Shown: piece after piece, positions 17,127 through 24,572 of the stretch
How the letters are laid out: each line of letters begins with the position of its first letter
Numbering within the stretch: the first letter of the stretch is position 1
DNA from: Oligoflexia bacterium
Lineage (GTDB): Bacteria; Bdellovibrionota; Bdellovibrionia; JABDDW01
NCBI GenBank assembly: GCA_023250675.1
Contig: JAHFAE010000020.1
Span: forward strand, 1 to 37,438
Reading direction: 5' to 3'
Length of the DNA stretch: 37,438 nucleotides
The notes under the pieces: generated by a model
Database searches by the model: none
Told to the model about the DNA's origin: nothing
Seen by the model: the letters and a program-made list of their open reading frames with translations, nothing else
Program-made: the position numbers and the translations under genes

Positions 17127-17866
17127 GCCACCTCTTTTTGAGTTTCAGGTGGCAGGTAATTTTTTACTGTCAATTTACCGTCCTTCAAATTTAGTCGAAC
17201 GCACTCAAATGCCTCGACAAATTCATGGTCACTGCATGCCATGATAATGACTTCATCGTGCTTACCTTCGTTTCGGTATTTATCCATCCAATATTTAAGT
17301 GCTTCTGCACCCTTAGTACCCAAACCCAGACTTGGCTCATCTAAAAATAAAATTTGAGCGTTGGAGACAAAAGACCTAACTAAACCTGCCATCTTTCGCA
17401 CCCCGGTTGATACCGCCGAAGGTCTTAGGTTGAGAAACTTGCCGATTTGAAAATTCTCGATGAGATCCCTTAAAAGCCCATCACTTCTTTCCATCCTCCA
17501 CCCACCGTGGTACATCAAACCTAATTTCATGTTTTCAAGAAGGGTCTTGTTATTAATAAGTCCACCATTTTCAAAACAAATGGTTGTACTCAATCGTGTT
17601 TGGGTGAATTCCTCAAAACTTATGTTACTCAGATTTCGACCGTTATAGATAACTTCACCGACTGTCGGTTCGACAATACCTGCCATAATTTTTAAGAGCA
17701 ATGACTTTCCGCTTCCCGGATCGCCCTCTAAGATTATTGTTTTTCCTAATGGTAATTGAAAAGTAATGTCTTTGAGGATTTCAACTTTGCCCTCACCTTC
17801 ACCATAGCAATGTGTAACATTTTTGATTTGTAAGGATTGAATTCGCTCACGGGGAGTGCGGTTCAC
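17123..17866 (-). CDS. mlaF: ABC transporter ATPase, MlaF-like, with degenerate motifs
   Basis: This 247-residue ATP-binding subunit would power lipid movement through MlaE. Walker A GDPGSGKS is at 48-55 and Walker B QILFLDEPS at 171-179, both intact. Other motifs are off consensus: the Q-loop position reads CFENGGL with Glu99 instead of Gln, the signature reads VSTGVRKM (about 152-159) rather than LSGGM, and the switch region reads CSDHEF (211-216) with the His displaced by one. ATP binding should be possible; hydrolysis may be slow or altered. Translation starts at GTG 17866, overlapping the mlaE stop (GTGA). Position between mlaE and mlaD supports the assignment more than the signature does. 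Confidence 0.85.
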   Translation of the reverse strand: MNRTPRERIQSLQIKNVTHCYGEGEGKVEILKDITFQLPLGKTIILEGDPGSGKSLLLKIMAGIVEPTVGEVIYNGRNLSNISFEEFTQTRLSTTICFENGGLINNKTLLENMKLGLMYHGGWRMERSDGLLRDLIENFQIGKFLNLRPSAVSTGVRKMAGLVRSFVSNAQILFLDEPSLGLGTKGAEALKYWMDKYRNEGKHDEVIIMACSDHEFVEAFECVRLNLKDGKLTVKNYLPPETQKEVA

Positions 17867-18687
17867 AATATCCCCAATTCTTTTAAATTTTTAAGGTAGA
17901 CAAGAAGGGAGACCGTACTATTAAAGCTCACAGTATACAAAATACTGTTTACAACTGCTTTAGTAGTCACTTGAGGGACTTCGGTGAAGGATTGCTTAAC
18001 AAGTAATCCCTGATAACAACAGATGGTGAAAATCATCCCGCCACTAAAAATATTTTTTATCAAAAATAAAAACACATCAGAGCGACTGATCGCATAGGCA
18101 ATGCTGTCAAAGTAGAAGCTAAATGCAATGGGGTGAATAAACTGGCAAATGAGATAGCCGCCAAACAATGCAATGAAACAAAAATAAAGAGCCAAACAGA
18201 CAACGCTGATAATTCCTCCAACCAATCGTGGAAATACGATGTAGCTCAAGGGATCAATGCCCATGCTTTCAAGTGCTTCAATTTCGCTATTGACCTTCAT
18301 ATTGCCAAGTTCACTGGCGACAGCCGTACCGGAGCGCGCCACTACCACAAGAGCTGTCATCAGCGGGCCCAACTCTCTGATGATGAGAACGACCAAGAGA
18401 TTTCCCAGCATGTCCCCTCCACCAACTTTTGAAAGTTGGGCGCTGGTTTGAATAATAATAAGGGTTCCCGTTATGAGGGCCAAAGTTGTAATGATGGGAA
18501 GAGCTTGAAAACCCGTAAAGTAAATTTGGGCTCCGATGACTTTTAGAATTTCAACGAAGCTATGTTTTTTATTGTAAGAAAATCCTGAACGCATACTGAT
18601 ATAGACCATGGTCCAGATTGAAATGGTGTATTTAATAACAGCTACGAAGCGTTTTCCCACAGAATCGATATAGGTTAGGATAAACAA
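17863..18687 (-). CDS. mlaE: MlaE-family ABC permease
   Basis: This 274-residue integral membrane permease belongs to the Mla phospholipid transporter. Family-typical stretches include the IRELGPLMTALVVVARSGTA segment with the following SELGNMKVNSEIEALESMGI, where the coupling helix contacts the ATPase. About five hydrophobic helices are visible. Translation starts at a TTG (18687) with a strong GGAGG at 18694-18698, six bases upstream; no ATG fits in this frame. It is the first gene of the operon and diverges from the HD-GYP gene across about 75 bases, so both promoters lie in that short gap. Confidence 0.9.
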   Translation of the reverse strand: MFILTYIDSVGKRFVAVIKYTISIWTMVYISMRSGFSYNKKHSFVEILKVIGAQIYFTGFQALPIITTLALITGTLIIIQTSAQLSKVGGGDMLGNLLVVLIIRELGPLMTALVVVARSGTAVASELGNMKVNSEIEALESMGIDPLSYIVFPRLVGGIISVVCLALYFCFIALFGGYLICQFIHPIAFSFYFDSIAYAISRSDVFLFLIKNIFSGGMIFTICCYQGLLVKQSFTEVPQVTTKAVVNSILYTVSFNSTVSLLVYLKNLKELGIL

Positions 18688-18733
18688 AATACACCTCCGG
18701 TATTCCAGTTTCCGTGTCGGATAGGACTTATCT

Positions 18734-18766
18734 ATTCTTGATGAATTCCGAAAAGATTCTTGATGA
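18734..18766 (+). repeat. Two direct 11-base repeats overlapping the HD-GYP start
   Basis: ATTCTTGATGA occurs at 18734-18744 and again at 18756-18766, a 22-base period or about two helical turns. The second copy contains the TTG-ATG start region of the HD-GYP gene. This could be a direct-repeat operator in the mlaE/HD-GYP divergent gap or a chance duplication. Confidence 0.4.
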
Positions 18767-19731
18767 GTGTCAGTGAATATTGCGAAATAACGCTAGACGT
18801 GTTTCTAAACATGACGGGTCAACTTCCGTTTGACGTTTACATTCAACTCACTCCAGAAAAATTCACAAAATTATTCAAACGTGGTGACGATACCGACAAG
18901 GGACGCTTTGAAAATTATGCCAAAAAGGGTGCAGAAAAACTTTATATTCATCGCAACGACCGGCGAGATTATATTGGAGCGACAGAGCGGCTCATTCGAA
19001 AAATGGTTGGCAGCCAAAAATTTATGCCAAAAGATGCCTATCGTGCACTTGAAGAATTATCTGAGCAAACTCTTTTTGAAATTTTCGAAGACAAAATATT
19101 TGATGAAGAATCCGTTTACCGAGCTCAGGATACAATCAGATCCTATGTACAGGTCCTTAAAAATGATGCTGGCGTACTAGGTCAATTCATTCAACTTGCA
19201 AAAAATGAAACTTATATGGTGAGACACTCTATAGCGGCAGCGGTTTTCGCTCTTCTTTTAGGAAGAGCTGCCCAAAATACAAATGAAAAACTCTTAGAAA
19301 TTATCGGTACCGGCGCCCTCCTTCACGATATCGGGATGTCGGCCCTACCCAGCAACATCAATGAATTAGATCGTAAATTGACAGGTCCAGAATGGAAAGC
19401 AGTGAAAGAACATCCTGACTTAGGCCTAAAGATGACTGAGTCCCTAAAAAACTTTCCTCCAGAGATTTACCAGGTCATCGCTCAACACCAAGAGAGCTAT
19501 GATGGGACAGGCTACCCCAAACAACTTCGCGCCGAAGAAATTTACTATCCCGCTCGAATTGTTGCCGTTGCCGATTGTTTTAGTGCTTTGACAACCCGTC
19601 GCGGCGGCCGCTCTTTGTTTTCTCCTTCAGAAGCATTGGCGCTTATGCAAAGTGAAAGGTTAAAATTTGATCCAACACTGATGACGGCGTTTACGAAGCT
19701 TCTATCGCCCAAAAAACGTCGAGTCGCCTAA
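18763..19731 (+). CDS. HD-GYP domain protein, probable c-di-GMP phosphodiesterase
   Basis: This 322-residue soluble protein should hydrolyse cyclic di-GMP. The N-terminal 130 residues resemble domains preceding HD-GYP modules in related bacteria and may sense a ligand. The HD-GYP domain covers about 145-320: His155, HD at 188-189 (HDIGM), His217 in EHPDLG, HQESYDGTGYP at 242-252, and Asp271 in VADCF. The usual HDIGK lysine is Met here, so activity is likely but not certain. The start is ATG 18763, or the TTG immediately before it; neither has a strong ribosome site, and a tiny out-of-frame ORF (18741-18776) overlaps the start. It diverges from the Mla operon. Confidence 0.87.
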   Translation: MSVSEYCEITLDVFLNMTGQLPFDVYIQLTPEKFTKLFKRGDDTDKGRFENYAKKGAEKLYIHRNDRRDYIGATERLIRKMVGSQKFMPKDAYRALEELSEQTLFEIFEDKIFDEESVYRAQDTIRSYVQVLKNDAGVLGQFIQLAKNETYMVRHSIAAAVFALLLGRAAQNTNEKLLEIIGTGALLHDIGMSALPSNINELDRKLTGPEWKAVKEHPDLGLKMTESLKNFPPEIYQVIAQHQESYDGTGYPKQLRAEEIYYPARIVAVADCFSALTTRRGGRSLFSPSEALALMQSERLKFDPTLMTAFTKLLSPKKRRVA

Positions 19732-19812
19732 GGTTTCACTCTTTACCCGCAATGAGCTCACGAGAATTCAGAATCACTACTACAGCGGCACGCCATTCTG
19801 GCTGTCACATCA

Positions 19813-19935
19813 AACCCGCTTCGGTTTGGTGTCACTTCGGCGTCGGCACGCCTTCGTGGCTAACAGGGGACCCCGAGAATTGCCATCCATGGCCCCTGAT
19901 GCCGCCGCCTTCGTAACACCAAACCGAAGCGGGTT
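19813..19935. repeat. 123-base hairpin repeat element, copy 2
   Basis: AACCCGCTTCGGTTTGGTGT (19813-19832) is perfectly complementary to 19916-19935. Pairing extends inward (ACnnnGGCGnCGGCA on both arms). Inside lies a core reading GGCACGCCTTCGTGGCT (19845-19861), then AGGGGACCCC, then CCATCCATGGCCCCT, which folds as CAGGGG against CCCCTG. The same core order occurs on the minus strand of 824-940. A further half-site, GGCACGCCATTCTGGCT, lies just outside at 19787-19803. The element sits between convergent genes and could also end transcription, although no T-run follows. Confidence 0.75.
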
Positions 19936-19967
19936 CAGTATACGTAATATTGAAGGTTTAGCTTTAC

Positions 19968-20600
19968 CTAATAAACAAAAACTTCATAGAAGAGATACTT
20001 GTACCACTCTTCAAAGACTGTGCTCCAAAACCGCGTGTTCAAAAGACCGGGTTTCATACGCAGTCTCTCACTTGGTATAGAGTATGGAATAATTTGGATG
20101 GCAGGCGGAAAAACTTGGGCAAACGTCTTTAGTGCTCTGAACATATGATAGTCTGAAGTTATTAAAAGAACTGATTGGCATTGGAGCGCTTCTACAATTG
20201 TTAGACTTTGCTGAGCATTACCTGCCGTCGAATTGGAACGCCTTTCTAAAATCACATTCTCTAATTTGATCTCTGGATAAAAGAGGATTTCGGGAAACAT
20301 ATCACTCAAAGTTGAATGCTGGTGGACCCCCGAAATTATAAGCTTTTTGATCTGTTTTTGGCTTAATATGGCAATGCCTTCTCGAATGCGACCAGCAGCT
20401 CCTGTTAAAACGACTCCGCAGTCCGCCGGTGAATTCCCCGAAGCAAGAGGGGTTGAAAGCAGGATTTTTGAGTATTTATTTACACTATAGATGGGGACAA
20501 CGACCAAAAGTATAGAAAAACAAGTCACTAGAATACGTATAAGTTTGAATTTTCTTGTGGATTTACTAGTGGTTATGTTAGAAGTTTGTTTCTTATTCAT
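19968..20600 (-). CDS. YdcF/SanA/ElyC-family (DUF218) membrane protein
   Basis: This 210-residue protein has one N-terminal membrane helix (about 23-43) and a DUF218 domain. Family markers are CGVVLTGAAGRIREGIAIL, a KKLIISGVHQH segment, the acidic NVILERRSNST-AGNA region and LLITSDYHMFRAL. Relatives (SanA, ElyC, YdcF) affect envelope permeability or enterobacterial lipid-carrier use, but the chemistry is not well defined. ATG 20600 has only a weak upstream TAAAAG. It lies 18 bases from the divergent rpmB start, so the rpmB promoter must lie inside this gene's 5' end or the transcripts must overlap. Confidence 0.8.
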   Translation of the reverse strand: MNKKQTSNITTSKSTRKFKLIRILVTCFSILLVVVPIYSVNKYSKILLSTPLASGNSPADCGVVLTGAAGRIREGIAILSQKQIKKLIISGVHQHSTLSDMFPEILFYPEIKLENVILERRSNSTAGNAQQSLTIVEALQCQSVLLITSDYHMFRALKTFAQVFPPAIQIIPYSIPSERLRMKPGLLNTRFWSTVFEEWYKYLFYEVFVY

Positions 20601-20618
20601 CTTTTAGGAGCTTGTCCC

Positions 20619-20840
20619 ATGGCCAAATGTTTTTATTGTTCAAAACAACAAGTCACCGGCAACAAAGTCAGCCATTCAAATATCAAAACTAAGACTAAAA
20701 ACAACCCCAATGTACAACACTTAAAAGCATTAGTCGGCAAAAAAGTTCAAAGAGTATGGGCTTGCACTCGCTGCATTCGCAGCGGAAAAGTAGTTAGACC
20801 CTTGGTTCGAAACCTTCAAGAATTAAGAGCTTCCGTCTAG
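20619..20840 (+). CDS. rpmB: 50S ribosomal protein L28
   Basis: This 73-residue basic protein carries the L28 hallmark VTGNKVSHSNIKTKTKNNPN and a zinc-ribbon Cys set, CFYC at the N-terminus and CTRC near residue 48, typical of the Cys-containing L28 form. The start ATG 20619 follows AGGAG with 8 bases of spacing; the longer in-frame start at 20586 adds unrelated residues before the ribosome site. It is a structural part of the large ribosomal subunit. It stands alone here, convergent with ridA and divergent from the ydcF-like gene. Confidence 0.95.
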   Translation: MAKCFYCSKQQVTGNKVSHSNIKTKTKNNPNVQHLKALVGKKVQRVWACTRCIRSGKVVRPLVRNLQELRASV

Positions 20841-20896
20841 TTCATTTCAAGGCCGCGTTGCAATCTGGCAGACAGGTGGCAAAACATTCATAGAAT

Positions 20897-21280
20897 CTAG
20901 TTTAGGCTAGCGATTGCCTCAATTTCTACATCAACCCCTTTAGGTAATGCCGAAACTTCGATCGTACTTCGTGCTGGAAAGTCAGTAGTAAAGTAACTGG
21001 CATAGACCTCATTGACATCGGCAAAATCATCCATATTTTTTAAGAAAATAGTCGTTTTGACGACGCTACTGAGAGATGCCCCGGCAGCCCCAAGGAGCGC
21101 TTTTAGATTTTCTAAGACCAGTTTTGCTTGAGATTTTACATCACCTATTTCAACTTGATTTGTTTTTGGATTAATTGAAATTTGACCGCTGCAAAACAGT
21201 AAGTTTCCCACTCGTACAGCCTGGTTATAGGGGCCCACTGGCTTGGGGGCTTTGTCGGTTTGAATTATTTTTCTTTCCAC
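20897..21280 (-). CDS. ridA: RidA family reactive enamine/imine deaminase
   Basis: This 127-residue protein matches the YjgF/YER057c/UK114 family. It hydrolyses reactive 2-aminoacrylate-type enamines released by PLP enzymes, protecting other PLP enzymes. Visible markers are PVGPYNQAVRVGNLLFCSGQ near the N-terminus, the active-site Arg104 in FPARSTIEV, and the C-terminal VEIEAIA. Translation starts at a GTG (21280) with AAGGAG six bases before it; the ATG two bases upstream is out of frame and stops after five codons. It is monocistronic, convergent with rpmB. Confidence 0.93.
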   Translation of the reverse strand: MERKIIQTDKAPKPVGPYNQAVRVGNLLFCSGQISINPKTNQVEIGDVKSQAKLVLENLKALLGAAGASLSSVVKTTIFLKNMDDFADVNEVYASYFTTDFPARSTIEVSALPKGVDVEIEAIASLN

Positions 21281-21445
21281 ATGAAACTCCTTGAAAACAG
21301 GTTCGTTTTAAGTATCTCTTGGAACTTTTAGGTCTGTCAAAAACTTTGACGTCTGCCAAGCGCTTTTGGGCCGATACATTTCATGTTTACCCTTGCTCTT
21401 ATATAGGAGGAACAGCCAGGCACAGTTGGTGCTAATTAATAAACT

Positions 21446-22114
21446 ATGAAGATGATTTCATTTATAATTTGCCTAGCAGGATTGATATTAACGATTCAAT
21501 CTACGACTTGTTTCGGATCCCCTGAGGCGGCCATTTTGGAACTTCAAAACCTACTTCATGCTGAAGAGGAATCTCGCGTCAAACTCACAGGCGATTTAGT
21601 AATAAGCCTACAGGCCATGCAAAGTGTAAGTGCGATAAATCCAGCCGATGAAAGCATTGATCCTGATCTGCAAAGACATTCTACAAAAATCTATGATGTC
21701 AAAAATAATTTGCTTGAAAACAATTTACGCATTGAATTTCTAAATTCTTTTATTTCTGGATTAGATCGAAGTGGTAATGGACGAAACTACGCGGTAGCTC
21801 TTCTCATTGATCTCGCGTCAAGACAACTATTGAGTTCAGTGGAATCGGGTTCTGAAAATAATATTTGGCTTTTCGAAGTTTATCTATCCATTGCACTCAG
21901 AGACATTATGGAACCCAGCGAGAACTTTGCAGAATTCGTTTCAAAATATATGGCCTTTTCCGGTCTTCGTGACCCCCGTTCCCCTCATGATTTCTTGCGA
22001 CTTAGAAAATACGTCGGAGGAGAATCAGAACCACAGAGTCCCCCACAAGAGCAAAAACTCTTGGATGAAAAGTTAGAGGAAGAAAATGCCAAACCTCCAG
22101 ATGGTGGAATCTAA
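21446..22114 (+). CDS. Small secreted protein of unknown function (222 aa)
   Basis: A Sec signal peptide occupies residues 1-24 (MKMISFIICLAGLILTIQST, cleavage near CFG and SPEA). The mature protein is helical and acidic, ending in a Pro/Glu/Gln-rich tail (about 190-222), without Cys or known motifs. No ribosome site lies within 15 bases of ATG 21446. GGAGG occurs 36 bases upstream, and a short frame (TTG/GTG at 21426-21431 to TGA at 21447-21449) ends in an ATGA overlap with this start, which might allow coupling. Standalone gene; family not recognised. Confidence 0.65.
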   Translation: MKMISFIICLAGLILTIQSTTCFGSPEAAILELQNLLHAEEESRVKLTGDLVISLQAMQSVSAINPADESIDPDLQRHSTKIYDVKNNLLENNLRIEFLNSFISGLDRSGNGRNYAVALLIDLASRQLLSSVESGSENNIWLFEVYLSIALRDIMEPSENFAEFVSKYMAFSGLRDPRSPHDFLRLRKYVGGESEPQSPPQEQKLLDEKLEEENAKPPDGGI

Positions 22115-22126
22115 AGTGGCAGTCTC

Positions 22127-22148
22127 AGGCAAGTTCATCTTTTTGCCT
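22127..22148 (+). terminator. Weak hairpin after the secreted-protein gene
   Basis: AGGCAA (22127-22132) pairs with TTGCCT (22143-22148), 12 bases after the stop at 22114. The loop contains a T-run but no T-run follows, so this is only a possible terminator. Confidence 0.25.
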
Positions 22149-22214
22149 TCGTCCCAAATTCCTTTGAGTTTTAGAGTTTGCTAAATTTAAACTTATGTTG
22201 CATACCCTGAGTTT

Positions 22215-23432
22215 ATGAGTGAAACGAATTTACCTTATTGGTTAGAGGTTCCGGCGATTAAAGGGGACCTGGCTCCACCACCTAAAAATGCGTCTATTGT
22301 TATTGTTGGGTCAGGGCTTTCGGGGGTGAGTGCGGGATATTTTCTTCAAAAACACGGTTTTGAGGACATTCTTATTCTTGACTACAAAACTGAAGAATCG
22401 GCGACTTATCGAAACTGCGGACATATTCTTCATGGAACCGTTGAATCCATGAAAGCATTCTCAGAAATTCACGGATACGAAAAGGCAAAGGAGCTTTGGC
22501 AATTCTCAATTGATATTTGCCAAGTCGTTCAATCAACGATCCTAGAACTTAAAATTGATGCCGACTATCGAAGAGACGGCTACCTCGTTATCGCCATCGA
22601 CAAATCTGAAGAATTGGAGTGCCAAGTATCAGTAAAACTTTTAAAAAAAGCCGGTTTTCATTCAGAATTTATTGATGCAATTGAAATCTCAAAACTTGGA
22701 TTTAAAAACTGTCTTGGAGCTCGATTCGAAAAAGGGTCAGCTCAAGCCCATCCCGTCAAGTTTAGAAATGGCGTTTTAAATGAATATTTAAGGGGTGGGG
22801 GTAAGTATCACTCTGATGTTAAAGTCACAAAGCTTGAAGACTCAAGTAGTGGCGTTTTAGTACAAACTGATAAAGGCCCTATTCATTCAGACGCCGTTGT
22901 CATTGCTGCCAATGCTTACTCACCCCTTTTCTCAGATTTTTTCAAAACCAGACGTCTGATTGAACCTTTTCGAGGTCAAATCATTACCTCAAAACCGCTT
23001 AAACACCAATTCAAAGTTAAATATCCCCATTCATTTGACCATGGTTACGAATATGCCCTTATTACTGAAGATAATCGCCTTATGATTGGCGGATGGCGCA
23101 ATTATTCGCCCACAAAAGAAGTGGGTATTTATTCTATTGAGACAAATCCGCTTATTACTGACGGACTCAAAAAATTTGCAGAAAATCACTACGAAATAAA
23201 CGAAGAAATTCAATGGCAATACAGTTGGGCCGGAATCATGGGTGCGAGCCAAACGTCCTTACCCTTTATAGGCCCCACTAATTCTGATCGGATTTTCTCT
23301 TGTGCTGGCTACACGGGCCACGGGTTTTCTTGGGCCCACGGATCAGCCGCATTGTTAGCTCGAATTATCGCAGGGAGTTCAGTACCAAGTGTAGCGAAGT
23401 ATTTTAGCCCGAAAACATTAGGGCTTAAATAA
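22215..23432 (+). CDS. FAD-dependent oxidoreductase (DAO family)
   Basis: This 405-residue flavoprotein has an N-terminal dinucleotide-binding motif, IVIVGSGLSGVSAGYFL, at about residues 28-44. DAO-family landmarks are a RNCGHILHG stretch, the LIEPFRGQIITS strand, LMIGGWRNYSP, and a C-terminal FAD-contacting FSCAGYTGHGFSWAHGSAAL. It is closest in style to gamma-glutamylputrescine/glycine oxidase-like enzymes that oxidise amines or amino acids; the substrate cannot be read from sequence. ATG 22215 lacks a Shine-Dalgarno sequence, and a TATGTT box at 22194-22199 would give a very short leader. It is monocistronic and stops 8 bases before the convergent cytochrome gene. Confidence 0.85.
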   Translation: MSETNLPYWLEVPAIKGDLAPPPKNASIVIVGSGLSGVSAGYFLQKHGFEDILILDYKTEESATYRNCGHILHGTVESMKAFSEIHGYEKAKELWQFSIDICQVVQSTILELKIDADYRRDGYLVIAIDKSEELECQVSVKLLKKAGFHSEFIDAIEISKLGFKNCLGARFEKGSAQAHPVKFRNGVLNEYLRGGGKYHSDVKVTKLEDSSSGVLVQTDKGPIHSDAVVIAANAYSPLFSDFFKTRRLIEPFRGQIITSKPLKHQFKVKYPHSFDHGYEYALITEDNRLMIGGWRNYSPTKEVGIYSIETNPLITDGLKKFAENHYEINEEIQWQYSWAGIMGASQTSLPFIGPTNSDRIFSCAGYTGHGFSWAHGSAALLARIIAGSSVPSVAKYFSPKTLGLK

Positions 23433-23440
23433 GAATAATT

Positions 23441-24076
23441 TCAACTAAGCATTGAATAACTTTTATTATTGCTTCTAAGATATGCCACAAAGAGGATCGG
23501 CATGAAGGACAACAAAAGGCTTATAAGTATTCGTGCTGAATCAATATCAGAAATACTTGTACCTTGATTTTTCACTAAGCCACAGCTTGAGTTCAAAGCG
23601 TTCGGATTGAAATCCCCACTGTAGTTACCTGAACTAAAAGTTGAATTTTGATCCAGCGATTGGGAAATGTTAGAGCAGGAATTCGCGGCCGGAGTTCGAT
23701 CTGCGTCGCCTGGATTCATGCCTGCATTAATTTCTAAGATGTTTGATGTTCCATCGGTATCGCTATCTAGATTTTCAATATTTGAAAATGCGGTCACGGC
23801 ATTTTGATCTACAGCTTGGTTGGCCGCCACAGGTTCTAGCTGGCCCCAAGCAGAGAACCATGCATTGCCGTAGAGGCCTACATTATTAGCTCCGGCATTG
23901 TTTCTATCTGTATGGCAAATTTCGCATCTATTGCAGTTCTTTAAGGCGTAAGGTGTGGTCGGATATTTTTCTACAAAGGCTTGAGCGTAAGCAACAGTAG
24001 CCCAACTATATGAAGGTATTAAATTAAAAAGGCCTAAAATTACCGTTATCTTTAATGTCTTAGAGTTGACTTTCAT
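23441..24076 (-). CDS. Membrane-anchored c-type cytochrome-like protein with Ca-binding-type repeat
   Basis: ATG 24076 (211 aa) is chosen because AAGGGG lies just upstream and a signal peptide starts there (cleavage after SWA, about residue 26); upstream in-frame starts only add an unrelated leader. One haem c site CEICH is at 51-55, with an extra Cys48. A segment near NLDSDTDGTSNILEINAGMN resembles thrombospondin type 3/EF-hand-like calcium loops. A C-terminal hydrophobic helix (about 182-200) followed by a short basic tail should anchor it. It is probably a periplasmic or surface electron carrier, but haem attachment is inferred from the motif only. It diverges from the haem-protein operon at 24573. 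Confidence 0.72.
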   Translation of the reverse strand: MKVNSKTLKITVILGLFNLIPSYSWATVAYAQAFVEKYPTTPYALKNCNRCEICHTDRNNAGANNVGLYGNAWFSAWGQLEPVAANQAVDQNAVTAFSNIENLDSDTDGTSNILEINAGMNPGDADRTPAANSCSNISQSLDQNSTFSSGNYSGDFNPNALNSSCGLVKNQGTSISDIDSARILISLLLSFMPILFVAYLRSNNKSYSMLS

Positions 24077-24572
24077 TTCCCCTTTTCTTCCCCCTGCCTT
24101 TACATAAAGCAAAGGAGAGGCCATGGAAGCCAAAGGCCATTAATTTTAAGTTCACCAATTAGAACCTGTTTGAAGGCCCTACAATAAATCATTAGAAAAG
24201 TGTTAAACGCATGATTTTACTACTGAATATATAAAATGAAGCTTTCTTTACAGTTGCCCAAAACTTGGCCAACCACTCTAAAAATAGAGATTGACTAGAG
24301 TTTTTAGCGACATTTTTATAAGCATTTGAAATTATTTACTTTTATCGGCTGTGTCTAAGTAATGTTCAAAATGTATAAGATTTAGTAACGCAAAGCATTG
24401 TAGTTTTGGCTACTTAGAAGTTTCGTTAATTTTTTCGAAATATTAAACGACATCCAAATTCCCCACCAACTGGCCGCATTATTTTCATAACCCCTTGAAA
24501 CTCCAGAAATTGACTTTCTTGGCTCGGTCTATGCTCTACAGATAAATACAATCGAAGCTAAGGGGTATGTAA
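24077..24572. other. Divergent intergenic region (496 bases)
   Basis: This AT-rich gap separates the cytochrome-like gene (minus) from the operon at 24573. It holds the sigma-54-like site at 24519-24535. A possible sigma-70 promoter pointing right also occurs (TTGACT 24291-24296, TTTATA 24315-24320, 18-base spacer). AAGGGG before the ATG of 24573 is its ribosome site. I see no gene or structured RNA here. Confidence 0.5.
24519..24535 (+). promoter_or_regulatory. Sigma-54-type (-24/-12) promoter candidate
   Basis: TTGGCTCGGTCTATGCT fits the RpoN consensus YTGGCACGNNNNTTGCW with two mismatches. The invariant GG (24521-24522) and GC (24533-24534) are exactly ten bases apart. Transcription would start near 24546, 27 bases before ATG 24573. 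An overlapping TTGACT at 24510 has no well-spaced -10, which favours the sigma-54 reading. Confidence 0.45.

Noticed and set aside
19826-20080. Plus-strand open frame running through the hairpin repeat
   Set aside because: It is formed by the GC-rich repeat plus the antisense of the ydcF-like gene; no ribosome site or recognisable product.
24291-24320. Sigma-70-like TTGACT / TTTATA pair
   Set aside because: It is about 250 bases from the gene start in very AT-rich DNA where such matches are expected by chance; mentioned only in the intergenic entry.
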